This document shows positions 26,280 to 34,983 of a stretch of DNA of 46,359 nt, piece after piece. A model generated the notes under the pieces. It saw only the letters and a list, made by a program, of their open reading frames with translations, ran no database searches and was not told the DNA's origin. How positions within the stretch are numbered: the first letter of the stretch is position 1; each line of letters starts with the position of its first letter. Made by a program: the position numbers and the translations under genes. Origin of the DNA: Nanobdellati archaeon (GTDB lineage Archaea; EX4484-52; WAPT01); contig WAPT01000004.1 in assembly GCA_015520605.1 (NCBI GenBank), positions 1-46,359 on the forward strand, in the 5' to 3' direction.

Positions 26280-26939
26280 ATGAAGGGGCTTGAAATCGAA
26301 GATGTAAAAATAGAGTGGCTCGGTCACGCTTCTTTCAGGGTAACGGGTAAGGATGTTATTATTTATCTTGATCCTTACATTCTGGATGATAATCCACCAA
26401 AAGCAGATATCGTGCTCGTCAGCCACGATCACTTTGACCACAAGGACGATGAAAACATAAGGAAGATAAGCAAGGAAGACACAGTGGTGGTGGGACCCGA
26501 AAGTGTAACGAAGGAGTATGAAAACAGCGTTACTGTGAAGCCCGGTGATGAGGTAGAAGTTAAAGGCGTCAGAATAAAAGCTGTGCCTGCTTACAACCCT
26601 GAAAAGCCGTTTCACCCGAAGGAAAAGGGCTATGTGGGTTTCATCTTTCAGGTTGGCAGCGTGAAAATATATCACCTCGGAGACACAGAATTCATTCCCG
26701 AAATGGAAAGTCTGGCAAGCGAGAACATCGATGTTGCTTTGCTACCAATTGGCGGTACATACGTTATGGATGAGGAGCAGGCAGCAAAGGCAGCAAACTT
26801 AATAAGGCCAAAATATGTTGTCCCAATGCACTACGGTAAATGGAGAGACATAGACCTGCCGGGGGATGTGAACAAGCTGAGATCAATGCTGGATCAAGAT
26901 ATCCAGTTAGTGGAACTGGAGCCGGTGAGAAAAGAGTAA
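26280..26939 (+). CDS. Metallo-beta-lactamase-fold hydrolase, UlaG/UPF0173-like
   Basis: A 219-residue MBL-fold protein. The metal motif is SHDHFDHKDDENI (HxHxDH, about residues 61-66), preceded by WLGHASFRVTG, typical of the UlaG-like branch. A later metal-binding Asp lies in YHLGDTEF, and a final His in VVPMHYGKW. No RNA-processing beta-CASP domain is present. Such proteins act as lactonases or unknown hydrolases, and the substrate cannot be told from context. The start ATG 26280 lies about 30 bp after the AT-rich stretch AAAAACTTTTTATCG. Monocistronic. Confidence 0.88.
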   Translation: MKGLEIEDVKIEWLGHASFRVTGKDVIIYLDPYILDDNPPKADIVLVSHDHFDHKDDENIRKISKEDTVVVGPESVTKEYENSVTVKPGDEVEVKGVRIKAVPAYNPEKPFHPKEKGYVGFIFQVGSVKIYHLGDTEFIPEMESLASENIDVALLPIGGTYVMDEEQAAKAANLIRPKYVVPMHYGKWRDIDLPGDVNKLRSMLDQDIQLVELEPVRKE

Positions 26940-27006
26940 CATATGCTTCATTTGTCCTTTTTTCTTAACTTGCTCACTCAGCAGGATCTAACTCGTTAAT
27001 AACTCG

Positions 27007-27600
27007 TTAAGCCTGATGATATTTGCTTAGCGCTCTCTCCAGTCTGTCCAGAAAGTTGAGGACCATCTTCATCTTTTCTTTTATCATTTTTATCATTTTC
27101 TTTCCAGTTTCTGTTTGTAGCATGTTTTCGGCTATTTCCATCTTCTTTTTGTACCATTCTATTGTTTTCTCGATGCTCATACCTCTTTGCCCCGCGCTCA
27201 TAAACACCCTAGCTATGCCTATGGCGCCAACACCCTCCAGCTTGTCAGCATCGAAAAGAATTCTCGCCTCATTTTCCGTTATCTCTACCGGAGTTTCAGT
27301 CGAGTGCTGTCGTATGACTTTAAGAATCTCCTCCACCTTCTCTTTCGGGAATTTGAGCTCGTTCATGATTTTCTCAGCTTTCCTTGCTGAAAGCTCAACA
27401 TGTTCTTTTTTTCTATCGTATGGCGAGTCAACATCGTGGAGCAGGCATGCAGAAATGAGAACGAAGTAATCCACATCAATAGCCTCTCTTTTTGCTATTT
27501 CCAGTGCGTTCTTTGTAACACGAAGTAAATGATCCAGTTTATGTGCAGCGGACTGCTTCTCAGCTTTGCTGAGAGTCTCCCTTACCCTTTCCTCAAGCAT
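27007..27600 (-). CDS. HD-domain phosphohydrolase
   Basis: A 197-residue cytoplasmic HD-family protein from ATG 27600; a GTG at 27615 would add five residues. Metal-binding residues are visible as HKLDHLLRV, ACLLHDVD (the HD pair), IRQHSTE and LFDADKLEGVGAIG, the arrangement of YedJ/YpgQ-like predicted phosphohydrolases. Those act on nucleotides or small phosphates, but no substrate is known for this archaeal group. The C-terminal 60 residues are a lysine-rich helical tail (MIKMIKEKMKM). It lies 64 bp downstream of the small membrane protein gene on the same strand. Confidence 0.85.
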   Translation of the reverse strand: MLEERVRETLSKAEKQSAAHKLDHLLRVTKNALEIAKREAIDVDYFVLISACLLHDVDSPYDRKKEHVELSARKAEKIMNELKFPKEKVEEILKVIRQHSTETPVEITENEARILFDADKLEGVGAIGIARVFMSAGQRGMSIEKTIEWYKKKMEIAENMLQTETGKKMIKMIKEKMKMVLNFLDRLERALSKYHQA

Positions 27601-27664
27601 GAGAACAAGCTCCACTTATTCCGGCTTGAGCTCAACGTTCCTTAGAAGGTTCTTAACCCGGCCA

Positions 27665-27892
27665 TTACACATACTTGCTCGCACCCACAGCCACACCGAT
27701 CCAGCAAAGTCCCGCTACAAGAAACATCACAAAAGCGATTATTAATGCTCCGTAATATCCGGCCTTTGTGGTGCCCACAGTCCATTCCAAATGTCCTGCT
27801 ATCCAGCTTCCCGCGAGCATGAGCAAAGCTCCGAGCACCCAGAACAGTATATATCTGCCCTCTCTGATCCGTCCGACATCCCCGAACTGCAT
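27665..27892 (-). CDS. Small two-helix membrane protein
   Basis: A 75-residue protein with two clear hydrophobic segments (residues about 14-34, ILFWVLGALLMLAGSWIAG, and 45-70, GYYGALIIAFVMFLVAGLCW). A short charged N-terminus (MQFGDVGRIREGR) precedes them. The family is not recognised. The start ATG 27892 follows an AT-rich stretch (AATAAAGTTTTT on the opposite strand). It sits 36 bp downstream of the PiT-like transporter gene and may belong to that transcript. Confidence 0.55.
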   Translation of the reverse strand: MQFGDVGRIREGRYILFWVLGALLMLAGSWIAGHLEWTVGTTKAGYYGALIIAFVMFLVAGLCWIGVAVGASKYV

Positions 27893-27928
27893 AGCGTTTT
27901 ATTAAGTTTAATCTCTTAATAAAGTTTT

Positions 27929-28855
27929 TTACAGGATCAGCGCCACAAAAAACCCCACAAGGAGAGACAAAAGGGGTACAAGCACAACATTTCTGACAAA
28001 GTTGTGAACGATCTTTCTCTCCAGAAGTTTGATGTTTTTGACGTAGCTCATCCCGAGCAGTGACGCGAAGATGGCGTGATTTATACTGACGGGCATGCCC
28101 AGAGATGAGAAAAGCAACACGGACAGAGCGGCACTAGTTTGCGCAATCATCACCATGCTCACATCCAGATTCTCAAGCAGTTTTGGTGGTATCGTGTAGA
28201 GTAGCCAGTATCTCGCAATAACACCGAAAATCACAAAGATCGCTGTCACCTCCAAAAGCACGGTTTTGCTGCTCACAAATTCGGACAGGGGAGCAAGTGA
28301 TGTAGCCACTGTACTTGAACCGTAAGCGGTTGCGAGAAGAGTGAGCGAGAGGACCATCATCAGTCTCAAAATGGACTCTCTTTTTACAGGAGGAATGGTG
28401 TTCAGGAAGTTGCGCACCGGCTGCGCTACAGCAAAGGAAAGGAGAACTGCTGCAATCATGCTCATGACCCATGAAAGCATAACCTCTGCCAACCTATCGA
28501 GGTACAAATTCACACTCTCACCCAGCGCTATTCCCGCTATGCACATCACCATGATCTGCTGAACCGAGGACGGCACATCCCTCAGACTGAGCAGGAACAT
28601 AATGAAAAATGTGAGCATGCTTGCAAGAATGAAGGAATGAATGTTCATCTGAGCTATGCCGCCGGAGACTGTGGTAACAACCTTCCTCCCGAAAAAATAG
28701 AAGCCTGCAAGCACAAAACTCACGAGAAGAATTGTTGAATTCTTCCTGTCGAGAACCTCAGATCTGACAGGCATAATGATGAGGAGCGGGACATTGATGG
28801 TACATACAGTTGCGAGTGGCAGAAGCAGTGCCATTAGTTCAAAGTTTGTATGCAA
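27929..28855 (-). CDS. PiT-family permease homolog lacking the phosphate signature
   Basis: A 308-residue membrane protein with about nine or ten hydrophobic segments, paired with a DUF47 gene as phosphate permeases (PiT) usually are. The internal duplication of PiT is visible, and MPVSINHAIF (about residues 254-263) matches the PVSTTHA motif. The two signature loops, normally GANDxANA, are replaced. The first is near residues 18-34 (CTINVPLLIIMPVRSEVL). The second is near residues 177-190 (AYGSSTVATSLAPL), with the Asn-Asp pair missing. The transporter fold is therefore clear, but phosphate as substrate is doubtful. The frame is open throughout, so this is divergence rather than decay. Confidence 0.8.
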   Translation of the reverse strand: MHTNFELMALLLPLATVCTINVPLLIIMPVRSEVLDRKNSTILLVSFVLAGFYFFGRKVVTTVSGGIAQMNIHSFILASMLTFFIMFLLSLRDVPSSVQQIMVMCIAGIALGESVNLYLDRLAEVMLSWVMSMIAAVLLSFAVAQPVRNFLNTIPPVKRESILRLMMVLSLTLLATAYGSSTVATSLAPLSEFVSSKTVLLEVTAIFVIFGVIARYWLLYTIPPKLLENLDVSMVMIAQTSAALSVLLFSSLGMPVSINHAIFASLLGMSYVKNIKLLERKIVHNFVRNVVLVPLLSLLVGFFVALIL

Positions 28856-28868
28856 CGCTTACCACCTC

Positions 28869-29519
28869 TCAAATCTTCATGGAAGCTGCTATCACGCCCA
28901 GCATGTCCGCGGCGTCCTGCAGATTGTCGCTTATTTCTTCAGCGGTATCTATCAGATCTTCCGTGCACTTCTCTCTCCAAAAGAGATTATCCTCGCTTTT
29001 CACGAGATTTTTGAAAACTTCGTGCTTGATGTCATCTATTCTGGATTCGAGCTCATTGATCCTTGCGATTTTTTCCTGCATTCTCGTCTCATCCCCCTTG
29101 AAAAAGCTGAGCAGCGCATCACAGAAACAATCGCATGCTTCTTTGGTTATATCCAGAATTTCCAGAATGTGGTTCCTTATTCCATCGTCCACGCGCTGCG
29201 TTGCCTCATAAATTTTCGCGCAGTCCTCAATCCTATCTATCACATTGTCCATTCTTTCCGCTAGGGTAAAGAAGAGATGCCTCGATTGCGGGAGAAATGC
29301 CCCCTGAAACAGCAGCCTTTCAACATTCCTCCTTACTTCGTCTCCATGCATTTCGTTCTTGGAGATTTTTCTCACGAGACTTCTATCGTCTTCCTTAACC
29401 ATCTTTATGAGAAGGACGCATGTGCTCGTGCCCAGATTGGCAAGCTCAACAAGTTCGCTGAGCACCTCATTCTCCAGGGAACTTCTGATCGAGCTGAAGA
29501 TTCTGGACAGCAACCTCAT
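28869..29519 (-). CDS. DUF47/PhoU-like regulator of the PiT-type permease
   Basis: A 216-residue all-helical protein of the DUF47 (PhoU-like) family. Metal-binding-type acidic patches are seen in EMHGDEVRRNVERLLFQGAFLP, AERMDNVIDRIEDCAKI and ELESRIDDIKHEVFKNL, with ADMLGVIAASMKI at the C-terminus. DUF47 proteins sit next to PiT genes in bacteria and Archaea and are thought to control transport. The gene ends 13 bp before the permease start on the same strand, so the two form an operon. The start ATG 29519 is the first in frame. Confidence 0.92.
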   Translation of the reverse strand: MRLLSRIFSSIRSSLENEVLSELVELANLGTSTCVLLIKMVKEDDRSLVRKISKNEMHGDEVRRNVERLLFQGAFLPQSRHLFFTLAERMDNVIDRIEDCAKIYEATQRVDDGIRNHILEILDITKEACDCFCDALLSFFKGDETRMQEKIARINELESRIDDIKHEVFKNLVKSEDNLFWREKCTEDLIDTAEEISDNLQDAADMLGVIAASMKI

Positions 29520-29681
29520 GATTCATTATGTGTTCGAAAACCGGTTATAAAGATTTTGGTAGTGTGTGGTTGTGCTTAATTATCCAGAATTTTTGGACAG
29601 CACCCACCACACGATAGAAAAATTTTTTAATACCTTGCATCTATTTTTATTATGTTCACCCACATCTGCTCTTTTTTCCGC

Positions 29682-29759
29682 AGCGGGGTAGAGCAGCCTG
29701 GAGTGCTCGCCGGGCTCATAACCCGGAGGTCGCAGGTTCAAATCCTGCCCCCGCTACCA
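29682..29759 (+). tRNA. Initiator tRNA-Met(CAU)
   Basis: The acceptor AGCGGGG pairs with CCCCGCT, giving the A1-U72 pair of archaeal initiators, and CCA is encoded. The anticodon stem CCGGG/CCCGG with three consecutive G-C pairs around CTCATAA is the initiator hallmark. The T-arm is GCAGG-TTCAAAT-CCTGC. No intron. A TTTTTTAATACC element about 50 bp upstream is a likely TATA box. Confidence 0.94.
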
Positions 29760-29802
29760 TAAAACTTTGCAGAATCTCGTTCTTTGCTGAAATCTCCCAA
29801 AA

Positions 29803-29813
29803 CCTATAAAAAG
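29803..29813 (+). promoter_or_regulatory. TATA box of the gyrBA operon
   Basis: CCTATAAAAAG. An archaeal transcript would start about 25-28 bp downstream, near 29830-29832, exactly at the ATG of a 21-codon ORF that overlaps the gyrB start. Confidence 0.6.
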
Positions 29814-29831
29814 CTTCTTACCCAATGAAGC

Positions 29832-29897
29832 ATGTTCCTCGCGGATTTTCTAAATCCTGTAAAGATCTTGCCTGCGGGGCTGGTTGAGCATGGTTGA
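29832..29897 (+). CDS. Possible 21-residue leader peptide overlapping gyrB
   Basis: Reads MFLADFLNPVKILPAGLVEHG, then TGA. Its ATG falls at the predicted transcription start, so it would be translated leaderless. Its last codons overlap ATG 29890 of gyrB in another frame, an arrangement that could couple translation of the two. There is no family match, and the ORF could be chance. Confidence 0.3.
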   Translation: MFLADFLNPVKILPAGLVEHG

Positions 29898-31806
29898 GGA
29901 AAGAAGGGAAAGCTATAACGCTTCAGCGATCAAAGTTCTGGAGGGGTTGGAAGCTGTAAGAAGGAGGCCCGCGATGTATATCGGTAGTGTGGGGAAGCGT
30001 GGTCTTCATCACCTTATCAATGAGGTGGTGGATAACAGCGTTGATGAAGCGCTGGCAGGGTACTGTACAAGAATAGTTTTAACGCTTCATTCTGACGGTT
30101 CGGTGAGCGTGGAGGACAACGGCAGGGGTATTCCGGTTGACATACACCCCCAGTACGGCATCTCAGCTCTCGAGCTTGTGATGACGAAGCTTCATGCTGG
30201 AGGTAAGTTCGACAGGAAGGTGTATAAGGTTTCTGGCGGACTGCATGGAGTAGGTGTCAGCGTTGTCAATGCTCTTTCTGAATGGATGGAGGTCATAGTG
30301 AAAAGAGACGGAAAGGTATGGAGGCAGCGCTATCAGCGGGGCAAACCCATAACTCCGGTTGAAGTTATAGGAGAGACGAAAGAGACAGGAACCTACGTCA
30401 GGTTTAAGCCTGATCCGGAAATATTTGATGATACAAGGTTTGATCCATCCGTTATTGAATCAAGACTTAAAGAGCTTGCTTACCTCAATCCCGGACTTGA
30501 AATAATATTGATCAATGAGAAAGCTGGCGAGAAAAAGGTGTTCAAGTTTGAGAGGGGAATTATGGATCTTGTCAGGGATCTCACGCGAGAAAAAGGCCCG
30601 CTTCATGAGGACATCATTTATATTCGGGGAGAACAGAACGGCGTGGTGGTGGAAGTTGCTCTTCGTTACACTCAGATGGATGGTTCGAGTGAGTTCTCCT
30701 TTGCCAACAACATAAATACAATAGAGGGTGGAACACATCTCACAGGATTCAGGATGGCGCTCACCAAAGCTGTAAAGGAAGCTATGGAGAAGCAGGGCTT
30801 GATAAAAGAAAAGGGACTGACAATTGAAAGTGAGGACGTAAGAGATGGCCTGACAGCTGTAATTTCCGTTAAGGTCCCCGACCCTCAGTTTGAGGGCCAG
30901 ACAAAAACAAAGCTCGGGAATACGGAGGTAAAGAACATAGTTTACAGCACAGTATATGCTAACCTCAAAGAATATTTTGAAAAGCATCCTGACACGCTTA
31001 AGACCATTGCCAACAGGATCCTGCTTGTTGCAAGAGCAAGGATAGCGGCGAAGAGGGCAAGGGAGCTTGTAAAGAGAAAGACTGCTCTGGAGTCAACGAC
31101 CCTGCCCGGAAAGCTCGCGGACTGCATAGAGAAGGATCCTGATAAGTGTGAACTCTTCATAGTGGAGGGGGAGAGCGCTGGAGGCAGCGCGAAGCTGGCA
31201 AGGACGAGAACAACGCAAGCGGTGTTGCCCCTCAGGGGGAAGATAATCAATGTGGAGAAGGCAGGATTGGTCAAAGTGCTGCGCAACGAGGAAATAAAAG
31301 CGCTTATCGCTGCTATCGGCACGGGCATCGGGGAAGAGTTCGACATAAAGAAGCTGAGGTACGGCAGGATAATCATAATGACGGATGCTGATGTTGATGG
31401 AGCGCACATAAGAACTCTGTTACTCACATTCTTCTACCGCTACATGCCGAAGCTTATAGAAGAGGAGCGCATCTATATAGCTATGCCACCCCTCTACCGC
31501 ATAAAGGCGGGGAAGGAGGTGAGATATGTTTACAGCGAGGAAGAAAAAGAAAGGGTGCTAAAGGAGCTTGAAGCTAAGGGTGTCAAGAATGTGGAGGTTC
31601 AGAGGTACAAAGGTCTGGGCGAGATGAACCCTGAGCAGCTGTGGGAGACGACCATGAATCCCGAAACCAGAGTGATAAAGAAGGTATTCATGGAGGATGC
31701 GATAGAAGCTGACAGAATCTTCTCCATTCTCATGGGTCCGGATACTCAGCCTCGAAAGGAGTTCATCATGAGTCATGCAAAAGAGGCTGTGAATATCGAT
31801 GTGTGA
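29890..31806 (+). CDS. gyrB: DNA gyrase subunit B, bacterial type
   Basis: ATPase and TOPRIM subunit of DNA gyrase, 638 residues from ATG 29890; an in-frame TTG at 29884 would add two. The GHKL ATPase shows EVVDNSVDEALAG, EDNGRGIPVD, GGKFDRKVYKVSGGLHGVG and a Gln-Thr-Lys loop (FEGQTKTKLGN). The TOPRIM domain has LFIVEGESAGGSAK (about residue 424) and MTDADVDGAHIRTLLL (about 498). The C-terminal YKGLGEMNPEQLWETTMNP block is classic. Gyrase reached Euryarchaeota from bacteria, and its pairing with gyrA here matches Archaeoglobus, halophiles and methanogens. It introduces negative supercoils. Confidence 0.98.
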   Translation: MVEERRESYNASAIKVLEGLEAVRRRPAMYIGSVGKRGLHHLINEVVDNSVDEALAGYCTRIVLTLHSDGSVSVEDNGRGIPVDIHPQYGISALELVMTKLHAGGKFDRKVYKVSGGLHGVGVSVVNALSEWMEVIVKRDGKVWRQRYQRGKPITPVEVIGETKETGTYVRFKPDPEIFDDTRFDPSVIESRLKELAYLNPGLEIILINEKAGEKKVFKFERGIMDLVRDLTREKGPLHEDIIYIRGEQNGVVVEVALRYTQMDGSSEFSFANNINTIEGGTHLTGFRMALTKAVKEAMEKQGLIKEKGLTIESEDVRDGLTAVISVKVPDPQFEGQTKTKLGNTEVKNIVYSTVYANLKEYFEKHPDTLKTIANRILLVARARIAAKRARELVKRKTALESTTLPGKLADCIEKDPDKCELFIVEGESAGGSAKLARTRTTQAVLPLRGKIINVEKAGLVKVLRNEEIKALIAAIGTGIGEEFDIKKLRYGRIIIMTDADVDGAHIRTLLLTFFYRYMPKLIEEERIYIAMPPLYRIKAGKEVRYVYSEEEKERVLKELEAKGVKNVEVQRYKGLGEMNPEQLWETTMNPETRVIKKVFMEDAIEADRIFSILMGPDTQPRKEFIMSHAKEAVNIDV

Positions 31807-31835
31807 AGACAGATTCCTGAGTTGTGGTGAATAAA

Positions 31836-34259
31836 ATGCCACACGGGTTAATGACACTTGAAGTACCGCTTGAGCAGGAAATGAAGCAGGCGTATCTTGA
31901 TTATGCGATGAGCGTTATAATAGGCAGAGCTCTGCCCGATGTTAGAGATGGCCTAAAGCCGGTTCACAGGCGCATTCTTTACGCAATGTATGAAATGGGA
32001 CTGCTCCACAACAAACCGTACAAGAAGTCCGCGAGAGTGGTTGGAGAGGTGCTGGGTAAGTACCACCCGCATGGTGACGCTTCAGTATATGATGCTCTCG
32101 TGAGGATGGCGCAGGACTTTGTTATGAACTACCCGCTGGTGGATGGTCATGGAAACTTCGGTAGCATAGATGGTGATCCTCCAGCTGCGATGCGTTACAC
32201 TGAAGTAAGGCTCTCAAAAGTAGCGGAGGGAATGCTGAAGGACATTGATAAGGAGACTGTTGATTTCGTGCCCAACTTCGATGGCACGTTAAAGGAGCCT
32301 GTGATACTGCCGGCAGCCTTCCCCAACCTTTTGGTAAATGGCTCTTCCGGAATAGCGGTGGGGATGGCTACGAACATACCACCGCACAATCTAAACGAGA
32401 TCATCGACGCGCTTGTATATCTCATAGATAACCGAAACCGCGAGATAAAGGATGAGGAGCTTCTCGCCATCGTCAAGGGCCCCGACTTTCCAACTGGTGG
32501 AATCGTTCTTGGTGTTGACGGAATAAGGAAAGCCTACCTTACGGGAAAAGGCAAGATCATAATCAGAGGCAGAGTCAATATAGAGGAAGGGAGGAGAACA
32601 ACAAAAATTGTCATAACTGAAGTGCCATATCAGGTCAACAAGGCAAGGATGATTGAAAGAATAGCTGAGCTGGTTAGGGAGGGGATCATAGACGGTATAA
32701 AGGACATAAGGGATGAGTCCGACAGAGAGGGTCTCAGGGTGGTTATCGAGTTGAGGAGGGATGCTGATGCTAACGTTGTTCTCAACCAGCTCTATAAGCA
32801 CACAGAGCTTGAGACGTCTTTTAATGTTCTGAGTCTTGCGCTGGTGGATAATCAGCCGAGGATCCTGACTCTCAGACAGATGCTGGAAGAATTTCTCAGG
32901 CACCGCTTTACAGTAATAAGGAGAAAGGCAGCTCATGAACTGAGGCTCGCAAAGGAGAGAGCACACATAGTTGACGGATTGCTTGTCGCTCTTGCAAACA
33001 TCGATGAGGTCATCGAGCTGATCAAGAAGTCGAAGGACAGAAAGGAAGCAATGCAAGCCCTCATTTCCAACTTCCAGCTCAGCGAGAAGCAGGCTGACTC
33101 TATCCTCACCATGCAGCTACAGAAGCTCACCTCGATGGAAGTTCAGAAACTAAGAGAGGAGAAGAAGGAGCTTGAAAGGAGAATAGAGAACTTGGAAAGA
33201 ATAATGAGGGACGATGATGAGGTCTACCGAATTCTCAGGGAGGAGTTTCTTGAGCTCAAGAAAGCGTACGGAAGGCCGAGGAAAACAAGCATAGAGGAAC
33301 GCTATGAAGAGATAGATCTGGAGGATCTGGTGCAGGAAGAGGAGGTCATGGTGGTCTGCACTAGGGACGGTTTTATAAAGAGAGTACCTGCAAGGCTCTA
33401 CAGGTCACAGAGGAGGGGCGGAACCGGAATAATAAGTCAGAAGAGCGGTGAGAAGGATTACACGAAGCATTTGATTGTTTGCTCTACTCATGACACACTA
33501 CTTATATTCACAACAAAAGGGATCGTAAGGGCACTTAAGGCCTATGAAGTGCCTGAAGCAAGCAGGCAAAGCAGGGGCAAGCATCTGAGCCAACTTGTTA
33601 GGCTGGGTGGTGAAGAGAGGGTTGCGACCATATTACCCCTCAAAAAGGAAAATTCCTGCAAGTACCTCATTATGTACACGAAAAGAGGTGTGGTGAAAAA
33701 GAGCGAGCTGAACCTTTTCGAAAACGTAAGACGGAGCGGAGTCATAGCGATAAAGCTTAGGAAGGATGATGAGCTTGTGGGGGCAATGCTCACATCCGGC
33801 AGAAACACAATACTCCTTGCCACAAAGAATGGTATGGCAATTCTTTTCAGAGAGGAGGATGTAAGACCTATGGGAAGGAATGCTGCAGGTGTTGCCGGCA
33901 TAAAGCTTGAGAATGATGATGAAGTTGTGAGCGGAGATGTTGCGGATACCTGTGAGTACACCCTTACTGTGACTTCGAGAGGGTTTGTAAAGAAGACGAA
34001 GCTTGATGAGTACAGGGTCATAGGCAGAGGTGGTAAGGGAGTAATCAACATAAAGGTCAGAGAAAAGAATGGAGAGGTTGTGGCGGCCCTTTGTGTGAAT
34101 GACAACGATGAACTGGTTGCCATCACCGCCAGCGGAATGGCAATAAGGGTCAGTGTGAAGAGCATACCCGAACAGGGTAGAAATGCGATGGGTGTGAGAC
34201 TCATAAAACTTAAAGAAGGAGATAGTGTGGTGGACGCTGCAAAAATAATTAATATTTAG
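31836..34259 (+). CDS. gyrA: DNA gyrase subunit A
   Basis: Breakage-reunion subunit of gyrase, 807 residues from ATG 31836, placed 6 nt after a GGTG site; an upstream in-frame GTG at 31824 is less likely. Catalytic Tyr121 lies in AAMRYTE, one residue off the E. coli numbering. The region [22 protein letters not shown] and [20 protein letters not shown] is intact. The C-terminal beta-pinwheel starts with a GyrA box, QRRGGTG (residues 525-531), which marks a true supercoiling gyrase rather than topoisomerase IV. It follows gyrB by 29 bp and forms one operon with it. Confidence 0.98.
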   Translation: MPHGLMTLEVPLEQEMKQAYLDYAMSVIIGRALPDVRDGLKPVHRRILYAMYEMGLLHNKPYKKSARVVGEVLGKYHPHGDASVYDALVRMAQDFVMNYPLVDGHGNFGSIDGDPPAAMRYTEVRLSKVAEGMLKDIDKETVDFVPNFDGTLKEPVILPAAFPNLLVNGSSGIAVGMATNIPPHNLNEIIDALVYLIDNRNREIKDEELLAIVKGPDFPTGGIVLGVDGIRKAYLTGKGKIIIRGRVNIEEGRRTTKIVITEVPYQVNKARMIERIAELVREGIIDGIKDIRDESDREGLRVVIELRRDADANVVLNQLYKHTELETSFNVLSLALVDNQPRILTLRQMLEEFLRHRFTVIRRKAAHELRLAKERAHIVDGLLVALANIDEVIELIKKSKDRKEAMQALISNFQLSEKQADSILTMQLQKLTSMEVQKLREEKKELERRIENLERIMRDDDEVYRILREEFLELKKAYGRPRKTSIEERYEEIDLEDLVQEEEVMVVCTRDGFIKRVPARLYRSQRRGGTGIISQKSGEKDYTKHLIVCSTHDTLLIFTTKGIVRALKAYEVPEASRQSRGKHLSQLVRLGGEERVATILPLKKENSCKYLIMYTKRGVVKKSELNLFENVRRSGVIAIKLRKDDELVGAMLTSGRNTILLATKNGMAILFREEDVRPMGRNAAGVAGIKLENDDEVVSGDVADTCEYTLTVTSRGFVKKTKLDEYRVIGRGGKGVINIKVREKNGEVVAALCVNDNDELVAITASGMAIRVSVKSIPEQGRNAMGVRLIKLKEGDSVVDAAKIINI

Positions 34260-34321
34260 CGATAATTTAACGGTATAAGGATAATATACCGCGTGTCCAT
34301 CTCTTGCTCTCTTGCTATTGT

Positions 34322-34394
34322 GGGCCGGTGGTCTAGTGGCTATGACGTCGCCCTCACGCGGCGAAGGTCGGCGGTTCGAATCCGCCCCGGCCCA
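34322..34394 (+). tRNA. tRNA-Val(CAC)
   Basis: GGGCCGG (34322-34328) pairs with CCGGCCC, followed by discriminator A; CCA is not encoded. The anticodon stem TCGCC/GGCGA closes CTCACGC, giving anticodon CAC. The T-arm is GGCGG-TTCGAAT-CCGCC. No intron. An ATAATATA element about 35 bp upstream is a likely TATA box. Confidence 0.94.
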
Positions 34395-34519
34395 TAACCA
34401 CCTCTCTTTCTGAGGAAGAGTACCTTCACTTGAAATTATCCCAGCAAAACTCTCACCAAAATTTAAAAATTCATACGCTATAAGTAATTTCGTTCTATCA
34501 TAAAAGCGGTATCATTCCT

Positions 34520-34649
34520 GCGGGGGTTGCCGAGCCTGGCCAAAGGCGCTGCCTTGAGGGGGCAGCCGCCGCGGTGTATGAGCTGGGCAGCGCCGCAGCG
34601 GCTCATTCCCTAAGTGGGTTCGTGGGTTCAAATCCCACCCCCCGCACCA
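34520..34649 (+). tRNA. tRNA-Leu(GAG) with a non-canonical insertion, probably an intron
   Basis: The acceptor GCGGGGG (34520-34526) pairs with CCCCCGC, followed by ACCA. The anticodon stem CTGCC (34549-34553) pairs with GGCAG (34561-34565) around TTGAGGG, giving anticodon GAG. The expected variable arm is TCCCTAAGTGGGTTC (34607-34621), matching the 15-nt arm of the neighbouring tRNA-Leu. About 41 nt (34566-34606) lie between the 3' anticodon strand and this arm. They pair internally (GCCGC 34565-34569 with GCGGC 34598-34602; ATGAGC with GCTCAT), as expected of an intron outside the anticodon loop. Exact splice points are uncertain. Confidence 0.85.
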
Positions 34650-34786
34650 CATCCTTTATTTTTTCTGTTCTCTTTTTCTCCGTGAATTTTACCTTAAGCC
34701 CCCGTGTCTAACGGCACGCTGAACATTTAAAATCTTAAGTTCGAAAAAATAGTTTGCAGACTTTTCGCGCTTCCTTTCTCTTGTAT

Positions 34787-34875
34787 GCGGGGGTTGCCGA
34801 GCCTGGCCAAAGGCGCGGGGCTTAGGACTCCGTGGCTTAGTGCCTGCGTGGGTTCAAATCCCACCCCCCGCACCA
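34787..34875 (+). tRNA. tRNA-Leu(UAG)
   Basis: GCGGGGG (34787-34793) pairs with CCCCCGC, followed by ACCA. The anticodon stem CGGGG/CTCCG closes CTTAGGA, giving UAG. The class II variable arm is TGGCTTAGTGCCTGC, and the T-arm is GTGGG-TTCAAAT-CCCAC. The acceptor, D and T arms are nearly identical to the tRNA-Leu(GAG) 270 bp upstream, suggesting a tandem duplication. No intron. Confidence 0.94.
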
Positions 34876-34983
34876 CCAAACTAATTAGGTGAGGCAATTC
34901 TGCTTTTGTAACCACTCACCAATAAAAAATTTAAATTTGCCACGAAATTGTATTCGTCATGTGCCCGCGTACTCTTACCCCGG

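Noticed and set aside
34727-34915. 62-codon minus-strand ORF containing GVGFEPT
   Set aside because: It lies antisense to tRNA-Leu(UAG); translations like this are a well-known artefact of tRNA genes.
34948-34983. Upstream TTG start for the CFI-box gene
   Set aside because: It sits only about 10-15 bp from the AAATTTAAATTT TATA-like element, too close for a transcript to include it. GTG 34984 fits better, though this is not certain.
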